From: Actinocrispum wychmicini
Lineage (GTDB): Bacteria; Actinomycetota; Actinomycetes; Mycobacteriales; Pseudonocardiaceae
Assembly (NCBI RefSeq): GCF_004345645.1
Contig: NZ_SLWS01000002.1
Span: 62,001 to 126,000, forward strand
Direction of reading: 5' to 3'
DNA: 64,000 nucleotides
A model generated the notes under the pieces. The model saw nothing but the letters and a program-made list of their open reading frames with translations. It had not been told where the DNA came from and made no database searches. The position numbers and the translations under genes were made by a program. Below are positions 45,148 through 53,080 of the stretch, piece by piece; position 1 is the stretch's first letter; each line of letters starts with the position of its first letter.

Positions 45148-45149
45148 TG

Positions 45150-45542
45150 TCAGTTTCCTTCCTGGGCAAGGGATCGGACGAGGTCGACCGCGGTGAGCAC
45201 GCCGACCACCCGCTGTCCGGAGAACACGACGAGCGCGTCGCAGCCGGATTCCTGCATGATCCGCGCGACGTCCGCCCGGCTGGTTCGATCGTCCACTGTA
45301 GGCGGCGGCCGGTGGCACAACTCCCCTGTGGTGGGCAGCGGGCCTCGGGTGCGGGTCAACAACCCGAACAGCAGATCGGTTTCGCCAAGCAGGCCGACAC
45401 ACTGGCCGTCGGCGAGCACCGGCAGGTGCCTGATCTGATTGGCCTGCATGGTTCTCAACGCGGCCAACGCGTCGACTTCGGCGTCGATGGAGATCACCGG
45501 CGCGGTCGCCAACTCGGCGGCGCGCGCGGCGACGGCGGTCAT
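45150..45542 (-). CDS. CBS-pair protein
   Basis: ATG 45542 overlaps the stop of the upstream USP gene (ATGA). The 130-residue protein is one CBS pair: PVISIDAEVDALAALRTMQ...GLLGETDLL and PPTVDDRTSRADVARIMQ...GVLTAVDLV, with no other domain. It is cotranscribed with two USP genes. Stand-alone CBS pairs bind AMP/ATP or SAM and may regulate a partner protein. Confidence 0.92.
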   Translation of the reverse strand: MTAVAARAAELATAPVISIDAEVDALAALRTMQANQIRHLPVLADGQCVGLLGETDLLFGLLTRTRGPLPTTGELCHRPPPTVDDRTSRADVARIMQESGCDALVVFSGQRVVGVLTAVDLVRSLAQEGN

Positions 45543-45898
45543 GACGACGTCCTGGGCCGGATGACTGCCAGCGGGCATTGGGCGTAGTTGACCAAGGCTT
45601 GGCTGGTGGAGCCCAGCAGCATGCCGTGGTATCCGCCCAGTCCCCGGCTGCCCACCACGATCAACTGGGCGTTTCCGCGCAGCCATTTCTCGGCCTGGGC
45701 GTGCAGCGCGGGCCGCATCGCGTCCTCGATCGTCTGGTCCGGATACCTACCGGTGGGGTCATGCTGGACGTGCGTCAGGGTGAGAGGAAGCCGGTGCAGT
45801 GCCGCTTCTCCTGCGGCCCAGCGAACCGCGGCCAGCGCGGCGGACGAACCGTCGACGCCCACGACGACGGGCCGACGGTGATGCGACAGGGTGTTCAT
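45539..45898 (-). CDS. Universal stress protein, internally shortened
   Basis: ATG 45898 follows GGAGG. The 119-residue protein keeps the start (RPVVVGVDGSSAALAAVRWA) and the ATP loop (GSRGLGGYHGMLLGSTSQAL) of a UspA domain but is about 25-30 residues shorter than usual. The gap falls between AQAEKWL and NAQLIVVGS, the place of the third strand and following helix. Whether it folds is uncertain. It is the first gene of the USP-CBS-USP operon, below a DosR-box-like site. Confidence 0.85.
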   Translation of the reverse strand: MNTLSHHRRPVVVGVDGSSAALAAVRWAAGEAALHRLPLTLTHVQHDPTGRYPDQTIEDAMRPALHAQAEKWLRGNAQLIVVGSRGLGGYHGMLLGSTSQALVNYAQCPLAVIRPRTSS

Positions 45899-45983
45899 CG
45901 GCTCCTCCACAGATGGCTTGGTACTACTGAACAATCCCCCATGACGATGCCCGTGACGCAGTGGCGACCGACCCACACCACCT

Positions 45984-45997
45984 GGGCCGTTAGTCCC
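45984..45997. promoter_or_regulatory. DosR/DevR-box-like palindrome
   Basis: GGGCCGTTAGTCCC matches the DosR core GGGACTWWAGTCCC at 12 of 14 positions. It overlaps a perfect palindrome GGCCGTTAG-TCC-CTAACGGCC (45985-46005). It lies 86 bp upstream of the USP-CBS-USP operon and just ahead of the kinase-like remnant on the other strand. Confidence 0.65.
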
Positions 45998-46007
45998 TAA
46001 CGGCCGC

Positions 46008-46436
46008 GTGGCTCCGGCTTGGACGATTCGCCGTATGACCGCGGGATGGATGACCCGGCACGAGACCCACATCGCCGTGGTGCTCTTGGCCGGCGACCGC
46101 GCCTACAAGATCAAGAAGCCCGTGGACATGGGATCCCTGGACTTCAGTACGCGGGCCAAACGGCTGGCGGCGTGCCGCCGCGAGGTCGAACTCAACGCCA
46201 GGTTCGCCCCGGACGTGTATCTCGGCGTGGCCGACATCATCGGCCCGGACGGTGAACCGTGTGACCATCTCGTGGTCATGCGCCGGATGCCGGACGAGCG
46301 CAGGCTCAGCGCGCTCGTCCGCGCCGGCGAGCCGTTGACGGACACCATCCGCCAGTTGGCGCGGACGATCGCGGCCGTCCACTCCAGCGCCCGGAGCTCG
46401 CCAACGCTCTGGTGGCGCTGGGTTAGCCGGAAGTAG
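46008..46436 (+). pseudogene. Rv2004c-like aminoglycoside-phosphotransferase/kinase remnant (N-terminal part)
   Basis: The frame (GTG 46008; ATG 46035 possible) reads HETHIAVVLLAGDRAYKIKKPVDMGSLDFST...CRREVELNARFAPDVYLGV..., the N-terminus of ~500-residue proteins that join an aminoglycoside-phosphotransferase-like domain to a P-loop kinase; Rv2004c of the DosR regulon is one. Similarity ends at LARTIAAVHSSA and the frame stops soon after at 46436. More than 350 residues, including both catalytic regions, are missing, so it is a deletion remnant that still carries its DosR-type upstream region. Confidence 0.75.
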
Positions 46437-46666
46437 AGCATGGTCCGGTCGTTGCCTCACCAAGCGCGTCAACCAGCGCTCGTACGCCCAGCTACGTACA
46501 TGACCCTACTTTGGTGCGCACAAACAAAAGATGAGCGGTACCGTGAAGCCGCATCCAATTTCCACTGGAATGAAGGGCCGGGCCGGAGGACTTGGCGGAC
46601 CGGTCCCTTCGGAACTGCCGGCCGTGCCGCCACCAGGCGACAGTGCGGGTGACGAAGGAGAGTCAC

Positions 46667-46902
46667 ATGCACTGGTATTACAGCGGGTGGGTCCTGGGTG
46701 GCTCGGCTGGTTGTTCACCGCCATCACCACGATCGTGTTCCTCGGTGGTCTGGTCACGCTCGGCGTGATCGTGGTGCGTCAGCTCCGCCGCGCCGGCCCA
46801 GCGAAGGGCGAGTCGACGGAGGAGATCCTGGTCGTGCGGTTCGCCCGCGGTGAGATCGACGAGGAGGAGTACCGGCGGCGCTGGGACGCTCTGCGGCAGT
46901 AG
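46667..46902 (+). CDS. Small membrane SHOCT-domain protein, start in another frame (probable frameshift)
   Basis: The main frame has a transmembrane helix (GWLFTAITTIVFLGGLVTLGVIVV) and a C-terminal SHOCT motif (ILVVRFARGEIDEEEYRRR), a ~30-residue oligomerisation domain. No good start exists in this frame, which is open back to 46531. An ATG at 46667 with an excellent RBS (GAAGGAG, 7 bases) begins MHWYYSGW, the usual N-terminus of such proteins, but one frame away. A one-base indel between about 46,685 and 46,705 would join them. Function unknown; it precedes the DevR-like gene. Confidence 0.65.
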
Positions 46903-46915
46903 GGCCTTTCGACCC
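46902..46915. promoter_or_regulatory. DosR/DevR-box-like site upstream of the devR-like gene
   Basis: GGGCCTTTCGACCC matches the DosR core at 11 of 14 positions and lies 105 bp upstream of the response regulator start, overlapping the SHOCT gene stop. It suggests autoregulation. Confidence 0.55.
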
Positions 46916-47020
46916 TCCCAATCCTGGCACCCGGCCCTAGGTGGCATCGCCCGTCGGCGGGCACTGTGGAGATCGCGAGACCTCCAGTAGCGTTCTCGTT
47001 GCCGGCCTCAAGGAGTCACC

Positions 47021-47668
47021 ATGGGCATCTCGGTCTTTCTACTCGACGACCACGAGGTCGTCCGCCGCGGGTTGCAACAGCTGCTGGAGGCCGAGCCGGA
47101 CATCGAGGTTGTCGGCGAGGCGGGTACCGCCGCCCAGGCCCTGGCCCGGATCCCCGCGCTCCGGCCCGATGTGGCCATCCTGGACGTGCGGCTCCCGGAT
47201 GGCGAAGGCGTCTCGGTCTGTCGGGATATCCGCGCGTCGATCGAGCCACCTCCGGCGTGCCTGATGCTGACGTCGTACTCCGACGACGAGGCCCTGTTCA
47301 GCGCGATCATGGCCGGCGCGGCCGGGTACATGCTCAAGCAGGTCAGCGGCAACGACCTGGTCGGCGCGGTCCGCACCCTCGCTACCGGCGGCTCACTGCT
47401 GGACGCGGGTGTCACCGCCACCGTCCTCAACCGGCTGCGCAGCGGCGGCGAGCAGGAGGACCCGCGCTACGCCTCGCTCAGCCCGCAGGAGCGGCGCATT
47501 CTCCACCTGATCGCCGAGGGAATGACCAATCGGCAGATCGCCAGCCAGCTGTACCTGGCTGAGAAGACCGTCAAGAACTACGTCTCCTCATTGCTGCACA
47601 AACTCGGCTTCGAACGCCGCACCGAAGCTGCCGTCTACGCCACCCGCAGACGCGAAGAACAGCGCTAA
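47021..47668 (+). CDS. DevR/DosR-like LuxR-family response regulator
   Basis: The 215-residue protein has a receiver domain with acidic pocket LLDDHEVVRRGL, phospho-acceptor Asp55 in VAILDVRLPDGEG and the switch Lys in GYMLKQVSG, then a LuxR HTH (LSPQERRILHLIAEGMTNRQIA...LAEKTVKNYVSSLLHKLGFERRTEAAVYA). The close wording to M. tuberculosis DosR through both domains, including the ERRTxAAV ending, supports orthology. The kinase at 42,524 is the likely partner. A DosR-like box upstream suggests it controls itself and the other box-bearing genes here. Confidence 0.94.
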   Translation: MGISVFLLDDHEVVRRGLQQLLEAEPDIEVVGEAGTAAQALARIPALRPDVAILDVRLPDGEGVSVCRDIRASIEPPPACLMLTSYSDDEALFSAIMAGAAGYMLKQVSGNDLVGAVRTLATGGSLLDAGVTATVLNRLRSGGEQEDPRYASLSPQERRILHLIAEGMTNRQIASQLYLAEKTVKNYVSSLLHKLGFERRTEAAVYATRRREEQR

Positions 47669-47682
47669 GACCCTCGTCCCCA

Positions 47683-47696
47683 GGGTCCTTCGCCCC
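47683..47696. promoter_or_regulatory. DosR/DevR-box-like site
   Basis: GGGTCCTTCGCCCC fits GGGNC-N4-GNCCC and matches the DosR core at 10 of 14 positions. It is 29 bp upstream of a USP gene, closer than the other boxes. Confidence 0.35.
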
Positions 47697-47725
47697 TGCC
47701 GTGGCCAAGGCACGAATCTGGGCGT

Positions 47726-48043
47726 ATGAAGACACAGAAGATCATTGTCGGCGTTGATGGATCGCCCGCGAGCCACGCGGCATTGCGCTGGGCTACCGAC
47801 CTCGCGGCGACCACCGGCGCTGTCGTGGCCGCGGTCGATGTTCAACGCCGTACGCCCGCGCTCATGCCAGCCGCGTCCATGGCACTTCTCCCCTACGGCA
47901 CGCCGCCTGAGACACCAAGGGAGACCCGGGCTGAACGGCTGCACGCGATCGTCGCCGAGAACGGCGTGCTCGGCAGCGTCACCCAGGCGTGCGTCCGGCA
48001 CGCCCCCTGTCCGGTCGTGATCATTCCCGCCCAAGGGAGATGA
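47726..48043 (+). CDS. Universal stress protein, internally shortened
   Basis: The 105-residue protein begins KIIVGVDGSPASHAALRWATDLA and ends LGSVTQACVRHAPCPVVIIP, both typical UspA ends. About 40 residues are missing in the middle, including the [12 protein letters not shown] part of the ATP-binding loop. It is in frame, so it may still be translated, but nucleotide binding is probably lost. It follows the devR-like gene and precedes a small membrane protein by 7 bp. Confidence 0.8.
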   Translation: MKTQKIIVGVDGSPASHAALRWATDLAATTGAVVAAVDVQRRTPALMPAASMALLPYGTPPETPRETRAERLHAIVAENGVLGSVTQACVRHAPCPVVIIPAQGR

Positions 48044-48050
48044 TGAGCTG

Positions 48051-48299
48051 ATGGACAAGAAGAGATGGCGTGATCTCGAACCGCGGCAACGGCGCGCGAT
48101 CGTCATCGGCGGCGCTGTTCAGGCGACGCTGGCACTCGGGGCGTGGTACGACCTGTCGCACCGGCCGCGTGAGCTGGTCAACGGACCGAAAGCGATGTGG
48201 GCGCTGGTGATCGCGATCAACTTCATCGGCCCGATCGTCTACTTCCGGTTCGGCCGCCATCTACAGGAACCGGCCGAGCCGGGTGCGGGTGACGAGTAG
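48051..48299 (+). CDS. PLDc_N-type small membrane protein
   Basis: ATG 48051 is preceded by GGGAGATGATG. The 82-residue protein has two hydrophobic helices (AIVIGGAVQATLALGAWY and MWALVIAINFIGPIVYFRFG) with the NFIGPIxYFxFGR ending of the PLDc_N (cardiolipin-synthase N-terminal) family, here without any phosphodiesterase domain. Such small proteins are common next to ABC transporters. Function unknown. Confidence 0.75.
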   Translation: MDKKRWRDLEPRQRRAIVIGGAVQATLALGAWYDLSHRPRELVNGPKAMWALVIAINFIGPIVYFRFGRHLQEPAEPGAGDE

Positions 48300-48507
48300 C
48301 GAGCCCAGGCAGAACGACCCCCACGATCCCGCCGACGACCACAGCGAGTGCCTTGACCTCGGCCGGCGCGGCCAGCGGTCGCAAGGCCGTCGCCAACCCG
48401 ATCAACACCGGGCCTTGCACGACGAACGCGGCGAACGCCGCCCGCGCGGCCCAGGTCCACAGCGGACCCGTGCCGGTGAGCCGCCGTTGCCCAAACCGAG
48501 CAGCCAC
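48290..48507 (-). pseudogene. Acyltransferase-3-like membrane protein, C-terminal remnant
   Basis: The frame reads WTWAARAAFAAFVVQGPVLIGLATALRPL...EVKALAVVVGGIVGVVLPGLA, matching the last transmembrane helices of acyltransferase-3 family membrane proteins (FxVQGPVL followed by PxEVKAL). The N-terminal ~300 residues are absent; cydB starts on the other strand 71 bp away. It is a remnant left by a deletion. Confidence 0.5.
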
Positions 48508-48578
48508 ACGGACCCTGCCACCATCACCGTGCCCTCCGAGCCGCGGCCAGCGGTCTTCGCCTACTAGGGAGAACGGTC

Positions 48579-49580
48579 ATGGCTCTCACCGACATCTGGT
48601 TCGTGCTCATCGCGGTCCTGTGGACCGGGTACTTCGTCCTGGAGGGCTTTGACTTCGGCGTCGGCATGCTGCTGCGTGTCCTTAGCAAGGACGACACCGA
48701 CCGCCGGGTGCTGATCAACACGATCGGCCCGGTGTGGGACGGCAACGAAGTGTGGCTGCTGGTCGCTGGCGGCGCCACCTTCGCCGCCTTCCCGCTCTGG
48801 TACGCCAGCCTCTTCTCCGGGTTCTACCTGGCACTGCTGGTGATCCTGGTCGCGCTCATCATCCGGGGCGTGGCGTTCGAGTTCCGCGGCAAGATCGACA
48901 GCGTCCGGTGGCGCCGCAACTGGGACCGGGCGATCATGGTCGGATCCACTGTCCCGGCGCTGCTGTGGGGTGTCGCGTTCGGCAACATCGTGCACGGGGT
49001 TCCGCTGGACGCCCAGCACCACTTCACCGGCACGTTCTTCATCCTGCTCAACCCCTACGCCCTGCTCGGCGGCCTCGCCACCCTGACCGTGTTCATGTTG
49101 CACGGCTGCGTGTTCCTCGCGTTGAAAACCACCGACACCGTACGGGACCACGCCATCGCACTGGCCAAACCGCTGGGCTCCGCCGCGATCCTCTGCGCGG
49201 GAGGCTTCCTCGCCTGGACCGCCGCCGACCATGGCGGATGGGCGTGGCTGTTCGCGATCGCCGCCGCCGTGGCGCTCGTGCTGGGTGTCTCCTACGCCAT
49301 CGCCGGGCGGGAAGGCGTGGCGTTCGTGTGCACCGCGGTCGCCATCGTGGCCACCACGGTCACACTGTTCGCGGCGTTGTACCCGAACGTGCTGCCGTCC
49401 ACCACGGACATCGCCAACAGCCTCACCACCACGAACGCGTCGTCTACACCGTACACACTCAGGATCATGACCTGGGTCGCGGTCGCGTTCACCCCGATCG
49501 TGCTGGTCTACCAGGGCTGGACGTACTGGGTGTTCCGCAAGCGCGTCACCCGCGCCTCGATCCCCTCGGGGCAGCGATGA
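48579..49580 (+). CDS. cydB: Cytochrome bd oxidase subunit II
   Basis: ATG 48579 follows AGGGAG. The 333-residue, multi-pass protein has the CydB N-terminus (DIWFVLIAVLWTGYFVLEGFDFGVG), the INTIGPVWDGNEVWL motif and FSGFYLALLVILVALI, at normal family length. It forms the heterodimeric quinol oxidase with CydA, which binds the hemes. cydA, normally immediately upstream, is absent here: only an acyltransferase remnant and small genes precede. The downstream cydDC gene overlaps by ATGA. Confidence 0.96.
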   Translation: MALTDIWFVLIAVLWTGYFVLEGFDFGVGMLLRVLSKDDTDRRVLINTIGPVWDGNEVWLLVAGGATFAAFPLWYASLFSGFYLALLVILVALIIRGVAFEFRGKIDSVRWRRNWDRAIMVGSTVPALLWGVAFGNIVHGVPLDAQHHFTGTFFILLNPYALLGGLATLTVFMLHGCVFLALKTTDTVRDHAIALAKPLGSAAILCAGGFLAWTAADHGGWAWLFAIAAAVALVLGVSYAIAGREGVAFVCTAVAIVATTVTLFAALYPNVLPSTTDIANSLTTTNASSTPYTLRIMTWVAVAFTPIVLVYQGWTYWVFRKRVTRASIPSGQR

Positions 49581-52500
49581 GACCCCTGGACCCGCGGCTG
49601 CTACGACACGCGTCAGCCGCCCGCCCATTCGTCATCACCTGTGCCGCACTGGGTGTGGCGACCGCGGTTCTGGTTCTCTGCCAAGCGGAACTGCTCGCGA
49701 CCATCATCACACGGGCGTTCCTCGACCACGCGGGACTCAGCGTGCTGGCCCTACCGATCGGAGCGCTGGTCTTGGTGGTGCTCGGCCGATCCGGGATCGC
49801 CTGGCTCGCCGAGACGTCCGCCCACCGGGCCGCCGCGAGTGTCCTGTCCCAACTCCGGGACACCGTGATAGGCGCGGCCCTGCGACTGGGCCCACGGACC
49901 ACGAAGTCACCCGCTGAGCTGGCCACCCTCGCCACCCGCGGGGTGGACAAACTGGACGGTTACTTCGCCCGGTACCTGCCGCAACTGCTGATCGCGGCCG
50001 TGGTGCCCGCCGTGGTCGGGGCCCGGATCCTGCTGGCCGACTGGGTGGCCGCGGTGATCGTCGGCGTGACCGTGCCGCTGATCCCGATCTTCATGATCCT
50101 GATCGGGCGCTACACGCAACGGGACGTCCGCCGCCAATGGCGCACACTTTCCGTCCTGGGCAACCACTTTCTCGACCTGGTCGCCGGACTGGCCGTGCTC
50201 ACCGCGTTCGGGCGGGCACGGGCACAGGTGAAGTCATTGCGCCAGATCAACGACCGGTACCGCAGGCACACCATGCGCACTCTGCGCGTCGCATTCCTGT
50301 CCGCGCTGGCGCTGGAGCTACTGGCCACCTTGTCGGTCGCGGTCGTCGCGGTGTCCATCGGCCTGCGGCTGCTGGCCGGCGGACTCGACCTGCACACCGC
50401 GCTCGTCGTACTCATCCTCGCCCCCGAGGTGTACCTACCGCTGCGAGCTGTCGGCGCACGGTTCCATGACAGCGCCGAAGGCCTCGCCGCGGCCGAGGAC
50501 ATCGCCGCGCTCACCGAAACCCCGACCCCGCAGGCCACCCGGACGCCCGCCCCGGACCCTGGGCAGGCGCCACTGCACCTGATCGACGTGACCGTCAACG
50601 GCCGGTCCGGCCCGATCCTCGACGCGCTGAACCTGCGGATCGAACCAGGCGAGATCGTCGCCGTCACCGGCCCCAGCGGAGCCGGCAAATCCACCCTGCT
50701 CGACCTGCTACTCGGCTGGCGCCAGCCGGACTCCGGCCAGGTGCGCGTCGACGGCGTCGAGCTCGCCGACCTGGATCGCGCCGCGTGGCAGCGCCGAATC
50801 GCATGGGTCCCCCAGCACCCCAACCTCGTCGCTGGAACCGTGGCGGACAACATCCGCCTCGGCAACCAGGACGCCACCACGACCGACCTGGAGGCCGCCG
50901 CGTTCGCCGCAGCGCTCGACGTTCCCGTCGCCGGCCGTGTGGGCGAACTCGGCGCCGGGTTGTCCACCGGACAACGCCGCCGAGTGGCGCTCGCCCGCGC
51001 GATCCTCGCCGACCGACCGCTGATCCTGCTCGACGAACCCACCGAAGGCGTCGACCCCGACACCGAGGCCGCCATCCTGGACCGCCTCCCCGCCGTCCTG
51101 GCCGGACGCACCGCCGTGATCGTCACCCATCACCCGGCCGTGCTCGACCTGTGCGACCGGGTGATCGCGCTGTCCGGTCAGACCTCGGACGCCACCGAAC
51201 CCGATCCCGTTCCCGATCACGGGGCCAAGCCCACTTCGACCCGCCCAGCCCCGGTCTCCATCTCGCCAGATCCGCAGGTGCGGCGCGCAACCTGGCGACC
51301 GCTGCTGGCCGCCATCCGCCCGTACCGGATCAGGCTGGTCCTGGCGTGCGTGGTCGCCACCCTCGCTCTGAGCTGCGGCATCGCTCTGACCGCGACATCC
51401 TCCTGGCTGATCGCCAGCGCCGCCCTGCACCCACCTGTGCTGAGCCTGCTGGTCGCCATCGTCGCCGTCCGTACTTTCGGCCTGGCCAAGGGCGTCCTGC
51501 GGTACGTCGAACGGCTGCTGTCCCACGACATCGCCCTGCGGGCACTCACCGAGCTACGTGTGCGGGTGTGGCGGCAACTGGTGCGGATCGGCCCGGCCGT
51601 GACCGAACGCATGCGACGCGGCGAACTCCTACACCGCCTTGTGTCGGATGTGGACAGTCAACAGGACGTCCTGGTGCGTGGCTTGGTTCCGGGTGTCTCG
51701 ACATTCCTCGTACTCGCTGGGACGGCCGCCGCGTTGGGAGCGTTCCTCCCCGGCGCGGGCATCGTCGCGGCGGTCGGATTCGTCCTGACCGGTGTTGTCG
51801 CGCCAACTGTCTCCGCCGCGACCGCGCGCCGCGCCCAGCTGCGATCGGCCTCACTTCGGGCGGACGTGACCGCCCGCACCACCGAACTCATGCAGGCGTC
51901 AGCCGACCTGATCGCCTTCGACGCGTCCACCGCACGCCGAGATCACCTCCTTGCCATGGACGCCCAACTCACCGCCGCCGCCCGGACGGCGGCCGTCACC
52001 CGTGGCCTGGGCAACGGGCTGGCGTACCTCGGCGTCGGGCTCACCTCCGTACTAGGCCTCGTCCTGGGCATCCGCGCCGGGGTGTCCGGTCCGGTCCTCG
52101 CCGTGCTGGCGTTGACGCCGCTCGCCGTCGCCGAGATCGTCGCCGGCCTGCCCGACGCCGCCCAACGGCTACTCGGTGCCGGCCACGCCGCCCGTCGCCT
52201 GGCCGATCTGGACGGCACCCCGACCCCACAGTCCGAACCAGCCGCCCCACACCAGGCCCCACCGGCGCGCAGCATGTCCACCAGCCGCCTGTCGGTCCGT
52301 TGGCCCGGCGCCCGCGGGGACGCCGTACACGACGTCGACCTGCGACTCGCCCCCGATCAGCGGATCGTGCTCACTGGTCCGTCCGGTGCGGGCAAGAGCA
52401 CGCTGATCGCGGCGCTCATGCGCGAACTCGACCCGTCGGCGGGCCGGATCCTCATGAACCACGCCGACACCCGGCTCTACGCGAGCGACTCGGTCCGTGC

Positions 52501-53032
52501 GCGGCTGGCCTGGTGCGGCCCGGAGGCGCACCTGTTCGACAGCACCCTGGCCGAGAACCTCCGCCTGGCCCGCCCCGACGCCACGGACGAGCAACTGCGG
52601 GCCGCCCTCTGCCAGGCTCACCTGGGACCGTGGCTCGCCAGCCTGCCCGACGGCCTGGACACCCGGCTCGGTACGCACGGAACACCGATCTCCGGCGGCG
52701 AGCGCCAACGCATCGCCGTCGCCCGAGCCCTGCTGTCCGACCGACCAATCCTGCTGCTCGACGAACCCACAGCCCACCTCGACACCCCGACCGCACAAGC
52801 CCTCGCCGACGACATCCGTAGCGCCACCCAGGGCAAGTCCGCGATCATCGTGACCCACCATGCACCGGTGTTCGCCGGGTTGCCCGCGTTCTCCCTCGAA
52901 CGGGAAGATGCCCAGCAACGCAGGCGCGCGAGCGCTGAACGTGGCTTGCGAGTTCAGGACGTACCGCAACAGGACCATCAGCAGCGTCGGCACCATGATC
53001 AGCAGGGCGACCGTGCCTGGGTCGTGCCGTAG
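49577..53032 (+). CDS. cydDC: Fused CydD-CydC ABC exporter with an aberrant C-terminus
   Basis: ATG 49577 overlaps the cydB stop. The frame encodes 1151 residues: CydD membrane domain, first ATPase (Walker A GPSGAGKSTLLDLLLGW near residue 368; LSTGQRRRVALARAIL), CydC membrane domain and second ATPase (GPSGAGKSTLIAALM near 936; ISGGERQRIAVARALL; LLDEPTAHLD). Such fusions export thiols (glutathione/cysteine type) needed for cytochrome bd assembly in actinobacteria. Similarity ends near 52,897 at ALPAFSLERE; the last ~45 residues are the antisense of an ABC-2 permease remnant, so the original stop was lost in a rearrangement. The core is complete and may still work. Confidence 0.93.
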   Translation: MRPLDPRLLRHASAARPFVITCAALGVATAVLVLCQAELLATIITRAFLDHAGLSVLALPIGALVLVVLGRSGIAWLAETSAHRAAASVLSQLRDTVIGAALRLGPRTTKSPAELATLATRGVDKLDGYFARYLPQLLIAAVVPAVVGARILLADWVAAVIVGVTVPLIPIFMILIGRYTQRDVRRQWRTLSVLGNHFLDLVAGLAVLTAFGRARAQVKSLRQINDRYRRHTMRTLRVAFLSALALELLATLSVAVVAVSIGLRLLAGGLDLHTALVVLILAPEVYLPLRAVGARFHDSAEGLAAAEDIAALTETPTPQATRTPAPDPGQAPLHLIDVTVNGRSGPILDALNLRIEPGEIVAVTGPSGAGKSTLLDLLLGWRQPDSGQVRVDGVELADLDRAAWQRRIAWVPQHPNLVAGTVADNIRLGNQDATTTDLEAAAFAAALDVPVAGRVGELGAGLSTGQRRRVALARAILADRPLILLDEPTEGVDPDTEAAILDRLPAVLAGRTAVIVTHHPAVLDLCDRVIALSGQTSDATEPDPVPDHGAKPTSTRPAPVSISPDPQVRRATWRPLLAAIRPYRIRLVLACVVATLALSCGIALTATSSWLIASAALHPPVLSLLVAIVAVRTFGLAKGVLRYVERLLSHDIALRALTELRVRVWRQLVRIGPAVTERMRRGELLHRLVSDVDSQQDVLVRGLVPGVSTFLVLAGTAAALGAFLPGAGIVAAVGFVLTGVVAPTVSAATARRAQLRSASLRADVTARTTELMQASADLIAFDASTARRDHLLAMDAQLTAAARTAAVTRGLGNGLAYLGVGLTSVLGLVLGIRAGVSGPVLAVLALTPLAVAEIVAGLPDAAQRLLGAGHAARRLADLDGTPTPQSEPAAPHQAPPARSMSTSRLSVRWPGARGDAVHDVDLRLAPDQRIVLTGPSGAGKSTLIAALMRELDPSAGRILMNHADTRLYASDSVRARLAWCGPEAHLFDSTLAENLRLARPDATDEQLRAALCQAHLGPWLASLPDGLDTRLGTHGTPISGGERQRIAVARALLSDRPILLLDEPTAHLDTPTAQALADDIRSATQGKSAIIVTHHAPVFAGLPAFSLEREDAQQRRRASAERGLRVQDVPQQDHQQRRHHDQQGDRAWVVP

Positions 53033-53080
53033 CTGGGTGCGAATGCGCCGGGTTGTCCCGAGCGTGATCGATGCGTGCAT
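52898..53080 (-). pseudogene. ABC-2 type transporter permease, N-terminal remnant
   Basis: From ATG 53080 the frame reads TTRRIRTQLRHDPGTVALLI, then MVPTLLMVLLRYVLN and ALLGIFPF, the standard start of actinobacterial ABC-2 (drug/DNR type) permeases. At 52,898 it runs into the antisense of cydDC and the remaining ~190 residues and the ATPase partner are missing. It marks a deletion junction. Confidence 0.72.

Noticed and set aside
48734..49576. N-terminal extension of the CydDC frame across cydB
   Set aside because: The frame is open by chance; CydDC homology begins at ATG 49577, which overlaps the cydB stop.
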